Assembly: GCA_026545225.1 (NCBI GenBank)
Contig: CM048849.1
Span: 16,289,336-16,353,335 of the forward strand
Length of the DNA: 64,000 nucleotides
Direction of reading: 5' to 3'
Source: Cornus controversa
Lineage: Eukaryota > Streptophyta > Magnoliopsida > Cornales > Cornaceae
Part shown: one piece after another, positions 11,690 through 23,038 of the stretch
Layout: the number at the start of each line of letters is the position of its first letter
Numbering within the stretch: the stretch's first letter is position 1
Made by a program: the position numbers and the translations under genes
The notes under the pieces: generated by a model
What the model was told of the DNA's origin: nothing
What the model saw: the letters and a program-made list of their open reading frames with translations, nothing else
The model's database searches: none

Positions 11690-12090
11690 CTTTCCATTTA
11701 ATCCACTTCTCCATTGATTCTATGAGCTGAGGTTTGTGGGTCCTGGAAGACCCATTGAAATAGCAAAGGCCGAGGCTTGCTCTCCAACAAGCATGGTATG
11801 TTTAGTATGTTGCATCACTAATCTTGCAGCTCTGATGCCATCTCTCACATACCTCATGGCAGCAACAGCTCGAAGCTCCATGCTTGCCTACACATGCCAT
11901 AGCAAACCCAAGTCTGGATTGGATTGTCATTTTAAATGTATGAAGAGTAAAACTTATTAACAAGGAGCACACAAAGCTCACATAAGAAACAAGCAAATAG
12001 TGGTTACCCCATTCATAACCATAGCATCAATTGTAGTTTCTCCATTCCATTCTCATCTGGACTTCCACCAGGTCCAACTGTCCATACGAA
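11690..12090 (-). pseudogene. Aspartylglucosaminidase / L-asparaginase-type Ntn-hydrolase gene remnant
   Basis: Two exons on the minus strand. Exon A (about 12090-12008) reads TVGPGGSPDENGETTIDAMV and ends at a GT donor. Exon B (11887 down to about 11690) follows an AG acceptor with SMELRAVAAMRYVRDG, IRAARLVMQHTKHTML and ASAFAISMGLPGPTNLSS. This is the stretch before the autocatalytic threonine in plant N4-(beta-N-acetylglucosaminyl)-L-asparaginases (At5g61540-like). After NLSS a one-base loss in the next codon breaks the frame; ESMEKWIKWKD resumes in the other frame. Upstream exons and the catalytic half are absent, so it is a broken fragment. The family assignment is from memory of conserved blocks. 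Confidence 0.75.
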
Positions 12091-13719
12091 AATTATATCA
12101 AAATTATAGATACCCCTATTGACTACAAATATCAACGTGCTTAGCAATACGTCTTCCGGAAAACTACACCATCATCAATAAGGCAATAATCCAAAGTGAA
12201 ACACAATGAATAGTTGCATACACAAGCAACCAATTATCTAAATAGTAGATAAAATAATTAGTCAAATCACTATCAAATGAAATCAAATGCATGTTTGATA
12301 AATCTACACCCATCATTAGCTAACATTGAATCTTTGTTTCTTCCAATTCTATTCAAATAGGTCACGATCAAAGGGAATGCAACTAACCTTGTGCAACAAA
12401 AATATGAAGTGATTCTGATTCACATGGCCACAACTACATCCTTATAAAACCGCCATAGGGACTGAAATTCTCTTCTAAACCAAGGAATTAGATCTTGTTG
12501 GGATGCTTAAGAATTGAATATCATTCAAAATCTCTGAGTATTATTGACCTCCTAATGTAGGACGAAAAACGCTCAATACCAACTGAAGTCAGACAAGAAA
12601 AAGAAGTGCAAGAATAATGGTGAGAAAAATAATGGAGGAGAGTGAGCTTAGAAAGTTGTAATAATTCTCAATTCAGATAGTAAAGGATGAGAAGAACAAG
12701 ACTAGAGGTGGGAAAAATAATGGAGGAAAGTGATTTTGGAATGTCACAGTAATTCTCAATTCAGATCTATGTAATTATATTACATAAGGCCTAAGGGCCT
12801 TTTATAGACAACTAACTAAAAATAGGGGGTGGGGTTGAATAAGAAATAAACCAAAAATCCTTAAAAATAAAATAGAAAATAGCCCTAGTAAATATCTTTG
12901 TGCCTAAGCCTAACAAAGGTGTGAAATACATAATGATTTCCATTAATTTCTGCAATGAAACCAATTAGATGCCAAACAAGAAAGAGAAGGGTATGAGAAG
13001 ACAAAAGAAAGGGGATGAGAAATTTGGAGAATATGAGATGAGAAGGGAAAAAGAGAAGGGTATGAGAATATAAACAGAAAGTGAAGAGAATAGCTAAAAT
13101 AAAGGTGAGAAAAATAATGGAAGAGAGAGATCATTTAAAGGCACATTGTAAATTTAAGTTTGCATAATTCTATTACATAAGAGCCTTTTACACACAACAA
13201 ACTGAAACACTAAAACCACCAAGGATTATAGCAACAATGGTATCGTCTCTACCTCCCAAAGTGGAAGATTAAGGGTTGAAGTCCTCGTGGAGCAAAGTGA
13301 ATGTGCGTGTCATTTGCCCAAGAAACAAAATAACTAACCCAAAAACCTTAAAAATAAATGTTTATCCTTGCTCCTATGCCAGACATAGGTGCCACATATC
13401 TTTGAGAATGATGATTTGCTTGATAGCATATCTACCCAATATTTCTCCTTCAACTAGCTAATTTGTCATTGGCCCTCCTTCATGTCTTTAGATGCCAATT
13501 AAAGGAGTAACCGTGCTCATTTTCGAGAAGGAAAGGTGATACAATTGAAATTCTCTCCTAGTGTATTTCAGCAGTTGTAAGTAATATCCCCTCCCCCCCT
13601 CTCTCTTTTCCCCTTAACGTTGCCTCAGCTTTCATATGAGCTCAATGTCCTCAATCATCCACTACACTACGTATTAGACATTCAACGAACCTTACTCCTT
13701 TCCCCAAGATATTACATTT
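12091..13719. repeat. Intergenic with degenerate ~100-bp repeat around 12590-13200
   Basis: No gene recognised. Three blocks share GAGAAAAATAATGGAGGA-like sequence followed by a cATTctCAATTCAGAT or related segment and TATTACATAAGGCC (about 12620, 12710 and 13100), suggesting a decayed tandem or LTR-derived repeat. The rest is AT-rich. Confidence 0.45.
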
Positions 13720-13885
13720 TTTTTATAAATAAAATTGTATTAGAAAGGCATTCAAACAGGGAACGCATCCCACAAAACTACACAAGGACCAAATAGGACC
13801 CCTAAGCTCTCAAAGAATCCAAGAAATCAACTATTTCCCCCATGGATTTACAATTTCTCCCAACAACCCAACAAAAAAGGAGAAC
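13720..13885 (-). mobile_element. LINE-like 3' tail
   Basis: On the minus strand this reads as a typical plant LINE 3' UTR ending TTTCTAATACAATTTTATTT followed by an A-run (the T-run at about 13717-13724 on the plus strand). It forms the left flank of the CACTA element at 13889. Confidence 0.45.
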
Positions 13886-13888
13886 TAA

Positions 13889-14160
13889 CACTACAAGATT
13901 TTTGGGTTTTAACAACGGGTTTTTTTATGACGGGCCCGTGTTGTCCGTCGTAAAAAGTATATCTCACGACGGGCCTGTGTAGCCTGCCCTAGAAAGCTTA
14001 TTTTCTAAGGTGGTCATTCATAACCCGCCGTAGAAAATTCTTTCTACGACGAGCTAGGTGTGCCCGCCATAGAAAGGTACTATCCATGACAGGACTAAAC
14101 CATAGTGGAAAGTTTATTATCTATGACGGGCCAAGCCCGTAGTGGAAAGATTAATTTTTT
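13889..14160. repeat. CACTA left subterminal repeats
   Basis: After the terminal CACTACAAGA come about six degenerate inverted units of the form TCTACGACGGGC...GCCCGCCGTAGAAAG (near 13933, 13975, 14015, 14045, 14090, 14130). Such arrays bind TNPA in En/Spm elements. Confidence 0.8.
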
Positions 14161-14470
14161 AGCCCCAATTCATGCTATGTAATTCTCACTCCCGCGCAAA
14201 ACCCAAACCCTCAAATCTCTACAACCCTCTCTGACTCTCGTGCATAACCCAAACCCCCAAATCTCTAACCCTCTCTAGATCAAAGCTCAGCCAAACCCAG
14301 CCCTAACCTCTGATCGACGTCATTCTCTTGCTTCGTTGAACAAGCTTGAAGCAAAGTCTCTGTCGAACTGAATCCCAAATTTCTCTCCATGGAAGCAACA
14401 AAAACCACAATTTCTCCACCTCGAAGCAATCTCTGAGCCCCTTCATTCAGTAAGATTCCTATCTTCGTGT
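14161..14470 (+). promoter_or_regulatory. Leader-like region of the CACTA gene(s)
   Basis: C/T-rich sequence with repeated AACCCAAACCCYCAAATCTC (about 14197 and 14245) and no coding potential, ending in CATTCAGTAAGATT at about 14444, which resembles a 5'-UTR exon with a splice donor. Its place just inside the subterminal repeats fits the 5' leader of a CACTA transposase transcript. Inference only. Confidence 0.4.
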
Positions 14471-14571
14471 TTTTACACTAATTCATCCAGCATTTGTGAT
14501 GGTTTCAGTTTATTTGATATCCTTTGTATTTATATATTAATTTGTTATACCAATACCTTAGTACATATATA

Positions 14572-15207
14572 TATATATGTATATATATATATTTTCGGCC
14601 GACGAAGTTCTACCCGGCCGACGATGTCAAGAAGCCCCTTCTGAACAAGCGCAAAGCTCTCTCTCACTATATATATATATATATATTCATTTTGTATTTG
14701 ATATTTGATTTATAGGTGTTAACTGATTTCTTCTCTTTCTATATTATTTTCTCTTTCTAGGGCTAGTATTAGCCTGGGTACAGTGCTGATTATCCTGGCT
14801 GGGAGGTTCAAGGGGAAGAGAGTTTTGTTTTTGAAACAACTTGCATTTGGGTTACTCCTAGTTACTGGTGAGATTTCTTGTTTCTTATATGCTATATTTA
14901 TCAGATTAAGTTTGTTGCTATCCGAGACACATTTCAAAGTAAATTTTAAAATCACACAATAAAATCTTATAACCATTAAAAGTATGTTCTTGTCCTATTG
15001 TTCCCTGCAACAGTTTCTTTTACTTTTTCGATAAGGTGTGGGTGTGGTTTCTGTGGTTGGGGGGCTCAATGAATGAAGGAGCAACAAACCTATCCTGAAA
15101 CCCTGGTATTTTCTGCCTGTATCACTGTGGTGCATCACAATTGTTTGCATTCTTAGGTCTGTAATGAATGTGGATCCTTTATTTGCTTTTATGTAATAAA
15201 GAAAGAG

Positions 15208-15209
<2 letters not shown>
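14572..15209 (+). pseudogene. RPL6: Captured RPL6 gene fragment, left arm of palindrome
   Basis: Genomic (intron-containing) piece of the gene for 60S ribosomal protein L6. Exon part 1 (about 14594-14656) reads RPTKFYPADDVKKPLLNKRK. An intron ends in TTTCTAG at 14760. Exon part 2 (14761-14867) reads [20 protein letters not shown] and [17 protein letters not shown], then a GTGAG donor; the rest (14868-15209) looks like the next intron. These are the conserved central blocks of eukaryotic eL6. The presence of introns means capture from DNA, not retroposition. The start codon and the rest of the gene are absent. The whole segment is repeated inverted at 15271-15905. Confidence 0.9.
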
Positions 15210-15240
<31 letters not shown>

Positions 15241-15270
15241 GACCATTCAACCTCCAATACACCAAAACAA
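15210..15270. repeat. Palindrome spacer with (AC)n microsatellite
   Basis: A 61-bp loop between the two RPL6 arms, of which about 15210-15239 is a CA dinucleotide run. Confidence 0.9.
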
Positions 15271-15792
15271 TCTCTTTCTTTATTACATAAAAGCAAATAA
15301 AGGATCCACATTCATTACAGGCCTAAGAATGCAAACCATTGTGATGCACCACAGTGATACAGGCAGAAAATACCAGGGTTTCAGGATAGGTTTGTTGCTC
15401 CTTCATTCATTGAGCCCCCCAACCACAGAAACCACACCCACACCTTATCGAAAAAGTAAAAGAAACTATTGTAGGGAACAATAGGACAAGAACATACTTT
15501 TAATGGTTATAAGATTTTATTGTGTGATTTTAAAATTTACTTTGAAATGTGTCTCGGATAGCAACAAACTTAATCTGATAAATATAGCATATAAGAAACA
15601 AAAAATCTCACCAGTAACTAGGAGTAACCCAAATGCAAGTTGTTTCAAAAACAAAACTCTCTTCCCCTTGAACCTCCCAGCCAGGATAATCAGCACTGTA
15701 CCCAGGCTAATACTAGCCCTAGAAAGAGAAAACAATATAGAAAGAGAAGAAATCAGTTAACACCTATAAATCAAATATCAAATACAAAATGA

Positions 15793-15823
<31 letters not shown>

Positions 15824-15905
15824 GAGAGAGCTTTGCACTTGTTCAGAAGGGGCTTCTTGACATCGTCGGCCGGGTAGAACTTCGTCGGCCGAAAATATAT
15901 ATATA
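15271..15905 (-). pseudogene. RPL6: Captured RPL6 gene fragment, right arm of palindrome
   Basis: Reverse-complement copy of 14572-15209. By eye roughly ten base differences are seen over about 635 bp (for example GCGCAAAG versus GTGCAAAG, CCTGCAACAG versus CCTACAATAG) plus length differences in the TA run of the intron. Exon blocks encoding the same L6 segments lie at about 15612-15719 and 15825-15893 on the minus strand. The near-identity points to a recent inverted duplication or conversion between arms. A transcript crossing both arms would fold into a long hairpin. Confidence 0.9.
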
Positions 15906-16330
15906 TATGTGGTAGTAAATAATGAATCAAGCTCCCATCAGATCGATTAATTGTCTGAGTAGGATTTGGTTGAATGATGGAGAAGGTTTTACTTTATTAG
16001 TCTTTATAAAGCCAACGATCTTTGGGCAGTCATGGTTGTGGCCCTTAACCTAATCAATCTAAAGGCTTTTTAGTGATGAAGTGAACACCTTGAAATGCAT
16101 TTACATTCTCTTTTGTGATACTTCTTGTGGTAGTAGATAATGAATCAAGCCCCCCATTGGATTGGATTATTTGTGCTTGAGTAGGATTTAGTATAATGGT
16201 CGGTGGAGAAGGTTTCACTTTATTAGTCATTTTAAAGATAACAATTTTTTGGAGGTCACCAGTATGGTCCTTAACCCAATCAAACTGAAAGCTGGTTAGT
16301 GGCTTAAAATGAACACCATTGAAATCCATT
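15906..16330 (-). repeat. ~220-bp tandem duplication with a coding-like minus frame
   Basis: Two diverged head-to-tail copies (about 15909-16115 and 16126-16330), each beginning GTGGTAGTA(g/a)ATAATGAATC and ending TGAACACC-TTGAAAT. On the minus strand the right copy is open for about 65 codons (MDFNGVHFKPLTSFQFDWV, then KPSPPTIILNPTQAQIIQS) and joins the start of the left copy (FQGVHFITKKPLD), which then breaks. I do not recognise the protein. It may be another captured gene fragment with an internal repeat, or non-coding. Confidence 0.55.
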
Positions 16331-18599
16331 TATATGATGGGTGCATATGGTAAAATGTTGAAAACATATGAATATTTAGCCATGTCCCCATGTGTCTTTG
16401 TGTTGGGGATTTCATAAATCCAACCTTTGAGATATGCCCATACCCGATACACGAACCCAAATCCATGTAACATAGTTAACTACACTGTATTGTCATCACC
16501 ATTGCCCCTCAACAACCTTTTTCTAGCACCACCAACCTATGAACACAATTACCATTACTACTTGCCACTCATACTCTCTACTACCATCACCGTGTGCAAT
16601 CGTAGTTTCTAAATACTGGTACGCCATCTTTGGTGGCTATTGTGCTCATTGTATTGTGCACTCGTATTGCATGCCTTGTTCAATTATATGCAGCCATTTT
16701 GAGGTTTGATTCCTAATATTTTGAATATAGGAAGTTATCTTTACTGGTAAAACTGATGGATAAATTTGTGATTGGGTCTGTGTTTGATTGGATAGGTTTG
16801 TACTTGGGTTTCAATCAGAATATTCAGAACTGTTTAAAACCTAGGTGGAAAAGTTGGATGTTGATAGTGGAAGTTGTCTTTTCACAAAGCTATGGTGTAT
16901 TTCAGCACAATGTTTAGAAAATCATTCACCTTCGCCATACAATCATGGATCATGATCATAGGCTTTCATTCTTCTGGTTTATGACAGTTTGTTTGCATTT
17001 ATTTTTTGACTTTCTGTTTAAATAGGGCACAACATTTAATTTATTTATTTCTGATTGATTGTTCTGCTTTTATTTTCGCTTTTTGCTTAGAAAATGAAAG
17101 TTGCTTACTCTGACATCAATCATATGATTCCTGGAGTTATGTCATAAAGACAAAATATATTATCACCAGCCAAAGAATGACTTGTTTGATTTCGAGGTAA
17201 TTTGGGTTTGTCTGCTTAAGTTTCAAGTATGGAAAATTACAGATTGAGATAATAACAAAAAAAATTTTCAAAAAAATCAACCTATAGAGATCTTACATAA
17301 TTGATAATACCAAAGGAAACATTCCTTCAAGAACGTAACTTGGTGCATCTCTGGGTAAAAGCCATTTTGAAATTCAGCCTCGCATTGTCCCTCCAATCTA
17401 TTAAACCATTTTAAAAGAGGTTCCCATCCATTTGCTGCCTCTTTCAGAGAAGAGCCTCTGTTGCCTTCAAATTTTCCAGTAGAGGTACCACCTTTTAACT
17501 TTGCCTATTCTCATTTCAATCCATTTCCCCCTCATTACCTACTGCAAATATAGAATACTAAAAATCAGGAGCTGAGTTAGAGATATTCATAAAAATATTC
17601 TTGGTGGGAGTAACTCTTACATCTTGCTCTATTGCGATGAATAAATTATTCAAACCTTAGCTGGAGACTTGTTTCAGCAATCTGTAATTTAGACTCCGGG
17701 ATGTTTCTTTGTAAAAGAAACCTCTATATCAATATCTCTGTTCTGGCCTCCTCAGTATCTTGTGTCTCTGATCTCACATCTTTTACTCTCCCCTCGGCAC
17801 TCTGATGAAACAAAATGCCATTAGGCCCTTTAATGGGAGTGAAGTATTGAAAGTTAAAAGCCATTGCCAGTACTGGGCCCGTCTAAGTGCTGCGGGAGGG
17901 AAATGCTATAAATAGACAACATTTGACATTATTTTATGCAAAGTAGTTTCTCTCATACTCGAATCTGTGTCCTCTCACTTGTCAGTCCGAACTTTTTAGC
18001 ATTGCATGAAGCAATGACTTCTAGAGCATGAAAAAATCATTTACAGAGATACTAACAAAGTAAAGTCTCTTATTTTTCCTTCTTTGACATTAGGTGAGGA
18101 TACAAGAAATAGGGGCCATTGCTTGTGCAATGCTAGAACCTTAGGCTGACAAGTGCGACAACGTAAATTCAATTATGTAAGCAGCTACTTTGTGCAAAAT
18201 ATTATGTCCGTCTCCATTCTTTTCCTCAGTATCCCGTCAAAGTGGGACCCCCATAGGTAATTACCTTTTTTAGGTGAAGGTGCCAAAATACAAAAAAGTA
18301 GAAAAGCTAACTAGATACATGATGCAAATCTTCGTCCAAGTATCACTGGGCAGTAGCACAGCTTAACCAACAATCAAGAGGGGCACGATGCAATACTCTG
18401 TTAGCCACTTTAGGAGCATCTAACACTGAACTTTTATGAGAAGGCGCAATAGGTTTTTGGAATTTCAGATTGTAGCTTTTTAGGTCAATGTACAAGAATC
18501 CAAATGATGACTTGTTTATAGCTGCAGTAATCATCTAAGAATGTGATTTTTATATGAATTTAGAGAATCCCAATTATCTTACCAGTTGTATATGGTCTC
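16331..18599. other. CACTA interior, mostly unrecognised
   Basis: AT-rich. The only hint of coding is on the minus strand at about 17280-17515, where one frame is open for about 78 codons without an ATG (GSSLKEAANGWEPLLKWFN, then RLEGQCEAEFQNGFYPEMHQ). I cannot assign it. No terminal repeats or RNA genes were seen. Confidence 0.4.
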
Positions 18600-20110
18600 T
18601 GGAGGCTATTGGCTCTGCTTGAAGGGTAAATGGAGCTATTACAGTAAAATTCAGGGAAGAACACACTAAAATAGTTGGGTAGAAATTTGGGGCTTTTTGC
18701 TTGATTTAAGGTATGTGTAATTAATCTTCAATAGCTTTGATTGTGTGGGAATATTAAGTGATTTTTATGTTTATAAATTGGTTGCAAGATTAGGAAGTAG
18801 ACATTCTACCCTCAATTGATTTTTTTTTTGTAAGGAGCATGGTTTAATTGATTTGATAACATGAAAATATGGTCTTTTAGCTTCCATTTGAAATTTGTTT
18901 CATGCAATTTGCCTTTGAGATGAGGTAGATATGAATTTTTGAAATGGGAAGCTTGCTGCTAGAAATTTTGTTTTTTAAAAACAGAATTGGTCTGCCTTCT
19001 TTGTTAAAACTGATTTGATCCACAAGGTATCTCATGAAACAAAAGCTACAGCATGAAATTTTAGCCTTTTGGCTTCATTTTGGGCTTTGGTTTCATGTCA
19101 TTTCAATTAGTATTCTATTTTTGGTGAAATTTTGAAGATAATCTGTTCTTGCTGGAAAACTGGTTTTGAAAACAGAATTTTGCTACTGTTTTGTTCATAA
19201 ACGGACCTTAATTATTTTTCTCTTTATGAAAGTGAATAGATGGTATGAAAATATTGTCTCTTAGCTTTCAATGGGCTTTGGTTTCATGCAATTTCGTTTT
19301 AAAATGATTTTTCTATGAATTTTTGAAGTTGGGAGCTTCAGGCTGGAAATTCATTTCTGGGCAGAATGTTTATGGTTCCTTTTGTCTTAGAACTGATTTA
19401 GATGGTGAGGGATTTTGAGAAGGTGAATTGATAGTTTCAAATTTTAGCCTTTAAACTTTCAATTGCATTTGGATTCATGCAATTTGCTTGAGAAATGAAA
19501 TTTTTATGAATTTTTGAAGTTGGAGGTGACGAGCTGGAAATTCTATTTTTGGACAGAAATTTGGAGCATTCCCACGGAGGTAGTTCGCCAATAGTTGTGT
19601 TTTCATAATCGGAAAATTTGGACTTCTCACTCCAAATTGAGGTAGGGGTGTGATATGCTTTTAACCTATGAATTCTTTGAGTTTTATGGTCATGGTGTGT
19701 TATACATGCATAGTGTGAGTTTGTGTGTGGCTTTGACTTATGGATAGTGATTGTATTCATTGCCAGTGATGGTTATGTGATTTGTTTTTGATGAACCTAT
19801 ATTCTAAGAATCATGTTTAAATGATGCAATGATGCTTGTTGAGTTGATGTATTCTTAATGTTATTGTAATGTCTTCATGATGTAAATTGATCAATCTATG
19901 ATTTTTATAATGCCATAATTGTGAGCATGTCATGATAGTGTTTTGGACTATAGGACATGAGTTGCGTGGTTAACATGTGTTATGTGCTCGTGTGACGTGC
20001 TAAATATGATTATTAAAGTATGTGCACTCCTTCGTGAATTGGTTGATGATTATGGGAGATACTCGGTTTCTGTTACTATTGAGCGAGGGTAATTCATTTG
20101 TTCCTAATAA
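18600..20110 (+). repeat. Degenerate ~190-bp tandem repeats and possible LTR relic
   Basis: From about 18838 to 19565 four diverged units each carry TTTTAGCYTTYAATT, GGTTTCATGCAATTT, ATGAATTTTTGAAGTTGGGAG and GCTGGAAATT. Just after comes GAGGTAGGGGTGTGA (19640), and near 20060 GGGAGATACTCGG. The same order of motifs occurs in the long-LTR family of this window, so this may be an old plus-strand LTR inside the CACTA element. Confidence 0.45.
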
Positions 20111-22835
20111 ATTTTGTAAACCCTACTTTATCAGCCACCTCTTTCAATGTCATTGCTGAGACATCACCAGATCATGCACACTCACCTCCACCAGCCATTA
20201 TCTTATAGCAAAGCCTACACAGTAATACAATATATATATATATATATATACCTCCACTATGATCTTGCTTTTTTCCTTAGATAGGAGGTTGCTTACTGTT
20301 AAGGCAAACATATAGCATATTACATATATATTTGCTGTGTTGAAATTGTTTTAGTAGCTGCTGTCATTTTTGACTACCTGAATCCTATTTTTGTTCAAAA
20401 CTTTGTTCTCAAAGGCCTTTTCAAGGTCTGTTCATGTTGCTGGTTGAAATCTGAGGGTCCAAAGTCCATGAGCTTGTTTCAATTCATATTTTAAACTTGG
20501 TTTAGATTCATTTTTTCCAAAATTAGCACAAGATCAAAATCTAGTCCTGTAGTCTTGGTTGCTGCCTTATTTATTTTATTGTAATGTGGTATAGATGTTG
20601 TCAAGTGTTAAAATCATCTGTTTGAGTACTTTACTATATAGGCAAGCCTGAATTCTCATCATATACATCTTCTATGTTTGCCAAAAGTCTTTTACTGAGA
20701 GTGCCTTGTACTGCTGATGCCACAAATTTCTGATGATACCAAAGTTTACTGATTATTTTATTTCAAGTTGAGCTTTGTATTGCTGATCTTGTAACTTGAA
20801 CATTATTGTGTTGAAATCTAATATGTTAGAACACACTTGGTTATAACCTGTTTTATTTCATATACTGAATCTTAAAATTATAGCATTGTTCATAGTAGCT
20901 TTGGTCATATTGAGCTGTTATGATTTGCGTGCTATAGGTTCATTAGATATTAATTCCAGCAAGTATATTTAGTTGATTTACATGGATTTGACCTAGTTCT
21001 AAGATGAATCAGAGGCTGCACATAGTTTTGAGTATCTGAAACTCTATTTTTTAGCCATTTGTTACTGTCCAGGGTTACTTGGAGTACTAATCTGTCAAGG
21101 TCTTGATCTGGATTGAATCTAAATCATTTGAGCATACATAATTTGATATATTAGCTCAGAATCAGGATTATTTCATTTTCAAGCATTCGTTGCATTCCAT
21201 AGCTAGCTGATGCACTATTCATTGTTAAAAATGGCCAAAAGAAGTGCCAAATTGTGTTAAATAACTTGTGAACTGATTATAACTATTCCAGCAAGAGTAT
21301 TTAAGCATATTACATATATATTTGCTGTGTTGAAGTTGTTTTAGTAGTTGTAGTCATTTTTTACTACCTGATCCTATTTCTGCTCAAAACTTTGTTGTCA
21401 AAGGCTTTTCAAGGTCTGTTCAAGTTACATGGCATTGAATCACAAGCACACAAACTCGCCACAATGGCAGGAGGCTCGTGCCTAGGGCTAGCCTTTTTTA
21501 TTTTATTTTCTTTTTTCTATGGCATTGAATCAACCAAGTTAAGCTATCTGGTACCTTTGGCTATGAAATTTAGCTCAAATGTTCTGATATTGTCTGGGTT
21601 GGAATGGAGTGTTTTAGGGTAGGTGCAGATTTGCTGGCCAACTTTAGCAATAGCATAACATCAGATTCTCATCTTAGGGTTATGATAAAACGGGGGACAT
21701 ATAGTTGCCTCATCATGAGTTAGATTGTGATCATTTTAAAGAGTTGTTTTCGTCATTTGTCCATTATAGTTCAGTCCTCAAATTCATTTCTTTGCTTCTA
21801 AATTGCTCTCTCTCTCTCTCTCTTCCCTTTTTGATTCAGCTATCATCATCTATTTCTTGGGTTTTTGTTCATTTCAGTTCATTTGGCTTTCTATGAACTT
21901 GCAATTCAAAGAGATTATGACAGTCCAAAAAAGTATATAAAGTCAAGTAAAAGATTAATCTAATTCTTGGAATTACTTTAACAGGTCCAACAATACACAA
22001 CACCATTGTGATTTAAAAAAAAAAAATATAGAACGACATCGAATTTATTTTTGGATAAATAGAACACTAATTATATAAAACCATATCTAGCTCTATGATT
22101 GATGGGTAAGCAAATCTATGTTCCGGTGAGAAATCGGAACATTACATGTGGCTGGCCAAAATTTGAAAACTGAGTTGTAGACCTCGTGGTTCAATGCTTG
22201 TATTCTATAATTGTTGGTCATATCCTAGTTAGATTGTACTTGGTTCAATTCTATGTATTATTCGAATGAGAAGAATAGAGTATATTATACATACATGTGT
22301 ATATATATATAGATATTAGTATAATTGTAAATGTGTTTGTATAAGCTCTATATGGTTTTGAGCCCAAATAATTCCCTTTCCCTTTCTTTTGTAATCCAAA
22401 CTGGTGAAAACAGAGTTGTAATTTCTTAAACTCTGGAAATTTCCAAATTGATTTCCAAATTGAGAGGAGAGAGAATAAAGAAAAGAAGAAAGTGGGAGGA
22501 AAGAGAATAGGTGAAAGGAGGAGAGAGAGGGAGTTATGGGAGAGGTTTTTTTTTAAGCATGGATTACGAGTCTGATTTCCTTGTGATAAAAATATTCTTG
22601 ATCTAACTAGGTTATTTTTTTCCCACCGAAAGATAATACTTATATTTAGAAAAATAGCATCATTTTATCATTAATGATGATAATGTTGTATAGTATACAC
22701 AAAGCCAATGAGTGGATCAGTTCACTATTTGGGTGCATACTCGGCTAGGTTTCCAAGACAGTGAAATGTAGAATGTTCTATATCTATTGATTTTGGTTTG
22801 ATACTTTTTAACTATTAACTGAAAAAAAATTAAAT
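20111..22835. other. CACTA interior with a ~125-bp direct repeat
   Basis: No gene recognised. The segment 20314-20442 (AGCATATTACATATATATTT...) recurs at about 21303-21425 with some differences, 0.98 kb apart. TA runs lie at 20229-20250 and 22300-22312, a CT run at 21806-21824, and a purine-rich stretch at 22460-22535. Confidence 0.5.
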
Positions 22836-22845
22836 TCGTCATCAG

Positions 22846-23038
22846 CGTTTCAATGATGCTGTTAATGGATTTACGGATGATGGTTGGTCGATTATGGGTA
22901 GTGATGGTGGGGAGGATGTGACCATTGCCATCAATTCATCTCCAAGCAAATTTCTTGGGTGGCAATACAACACATTAATTGTCAATGCTTCCAACTTTTG
23001 GAGGGGTGCTGTGTGCAAAGGCATCAATGCTACTTCAG
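22846..23038 (+). pseudogene. Captured class III HD-ZIP exon (PHB/PHV-like)
   Basis: After an AG at 22844-22845 the frame reads RFNDAVNGFTDDGWSIMGSD, GGEDVTIAINSSPSKFLGWQ and YNTL. After a one-base shift near 22985-22992 it continues LPTFGGVLCAKASMLLQ to 23038. This is the post-START segment of plant class III HD-ZIP transcription factors. The GSDG-EDVT and SP-KF-G-QY features are closest to PHABULOSA/PHAVOLUTA. Only this exon is recognisable; there is no homeodomain, START core or MEKHLA part nearby. Being an isolated, frameshifted exon inside the CACTA borders, it is best explained as a transposon-captured fragment. The parent gene is not in the window. Confidence 0.85.
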
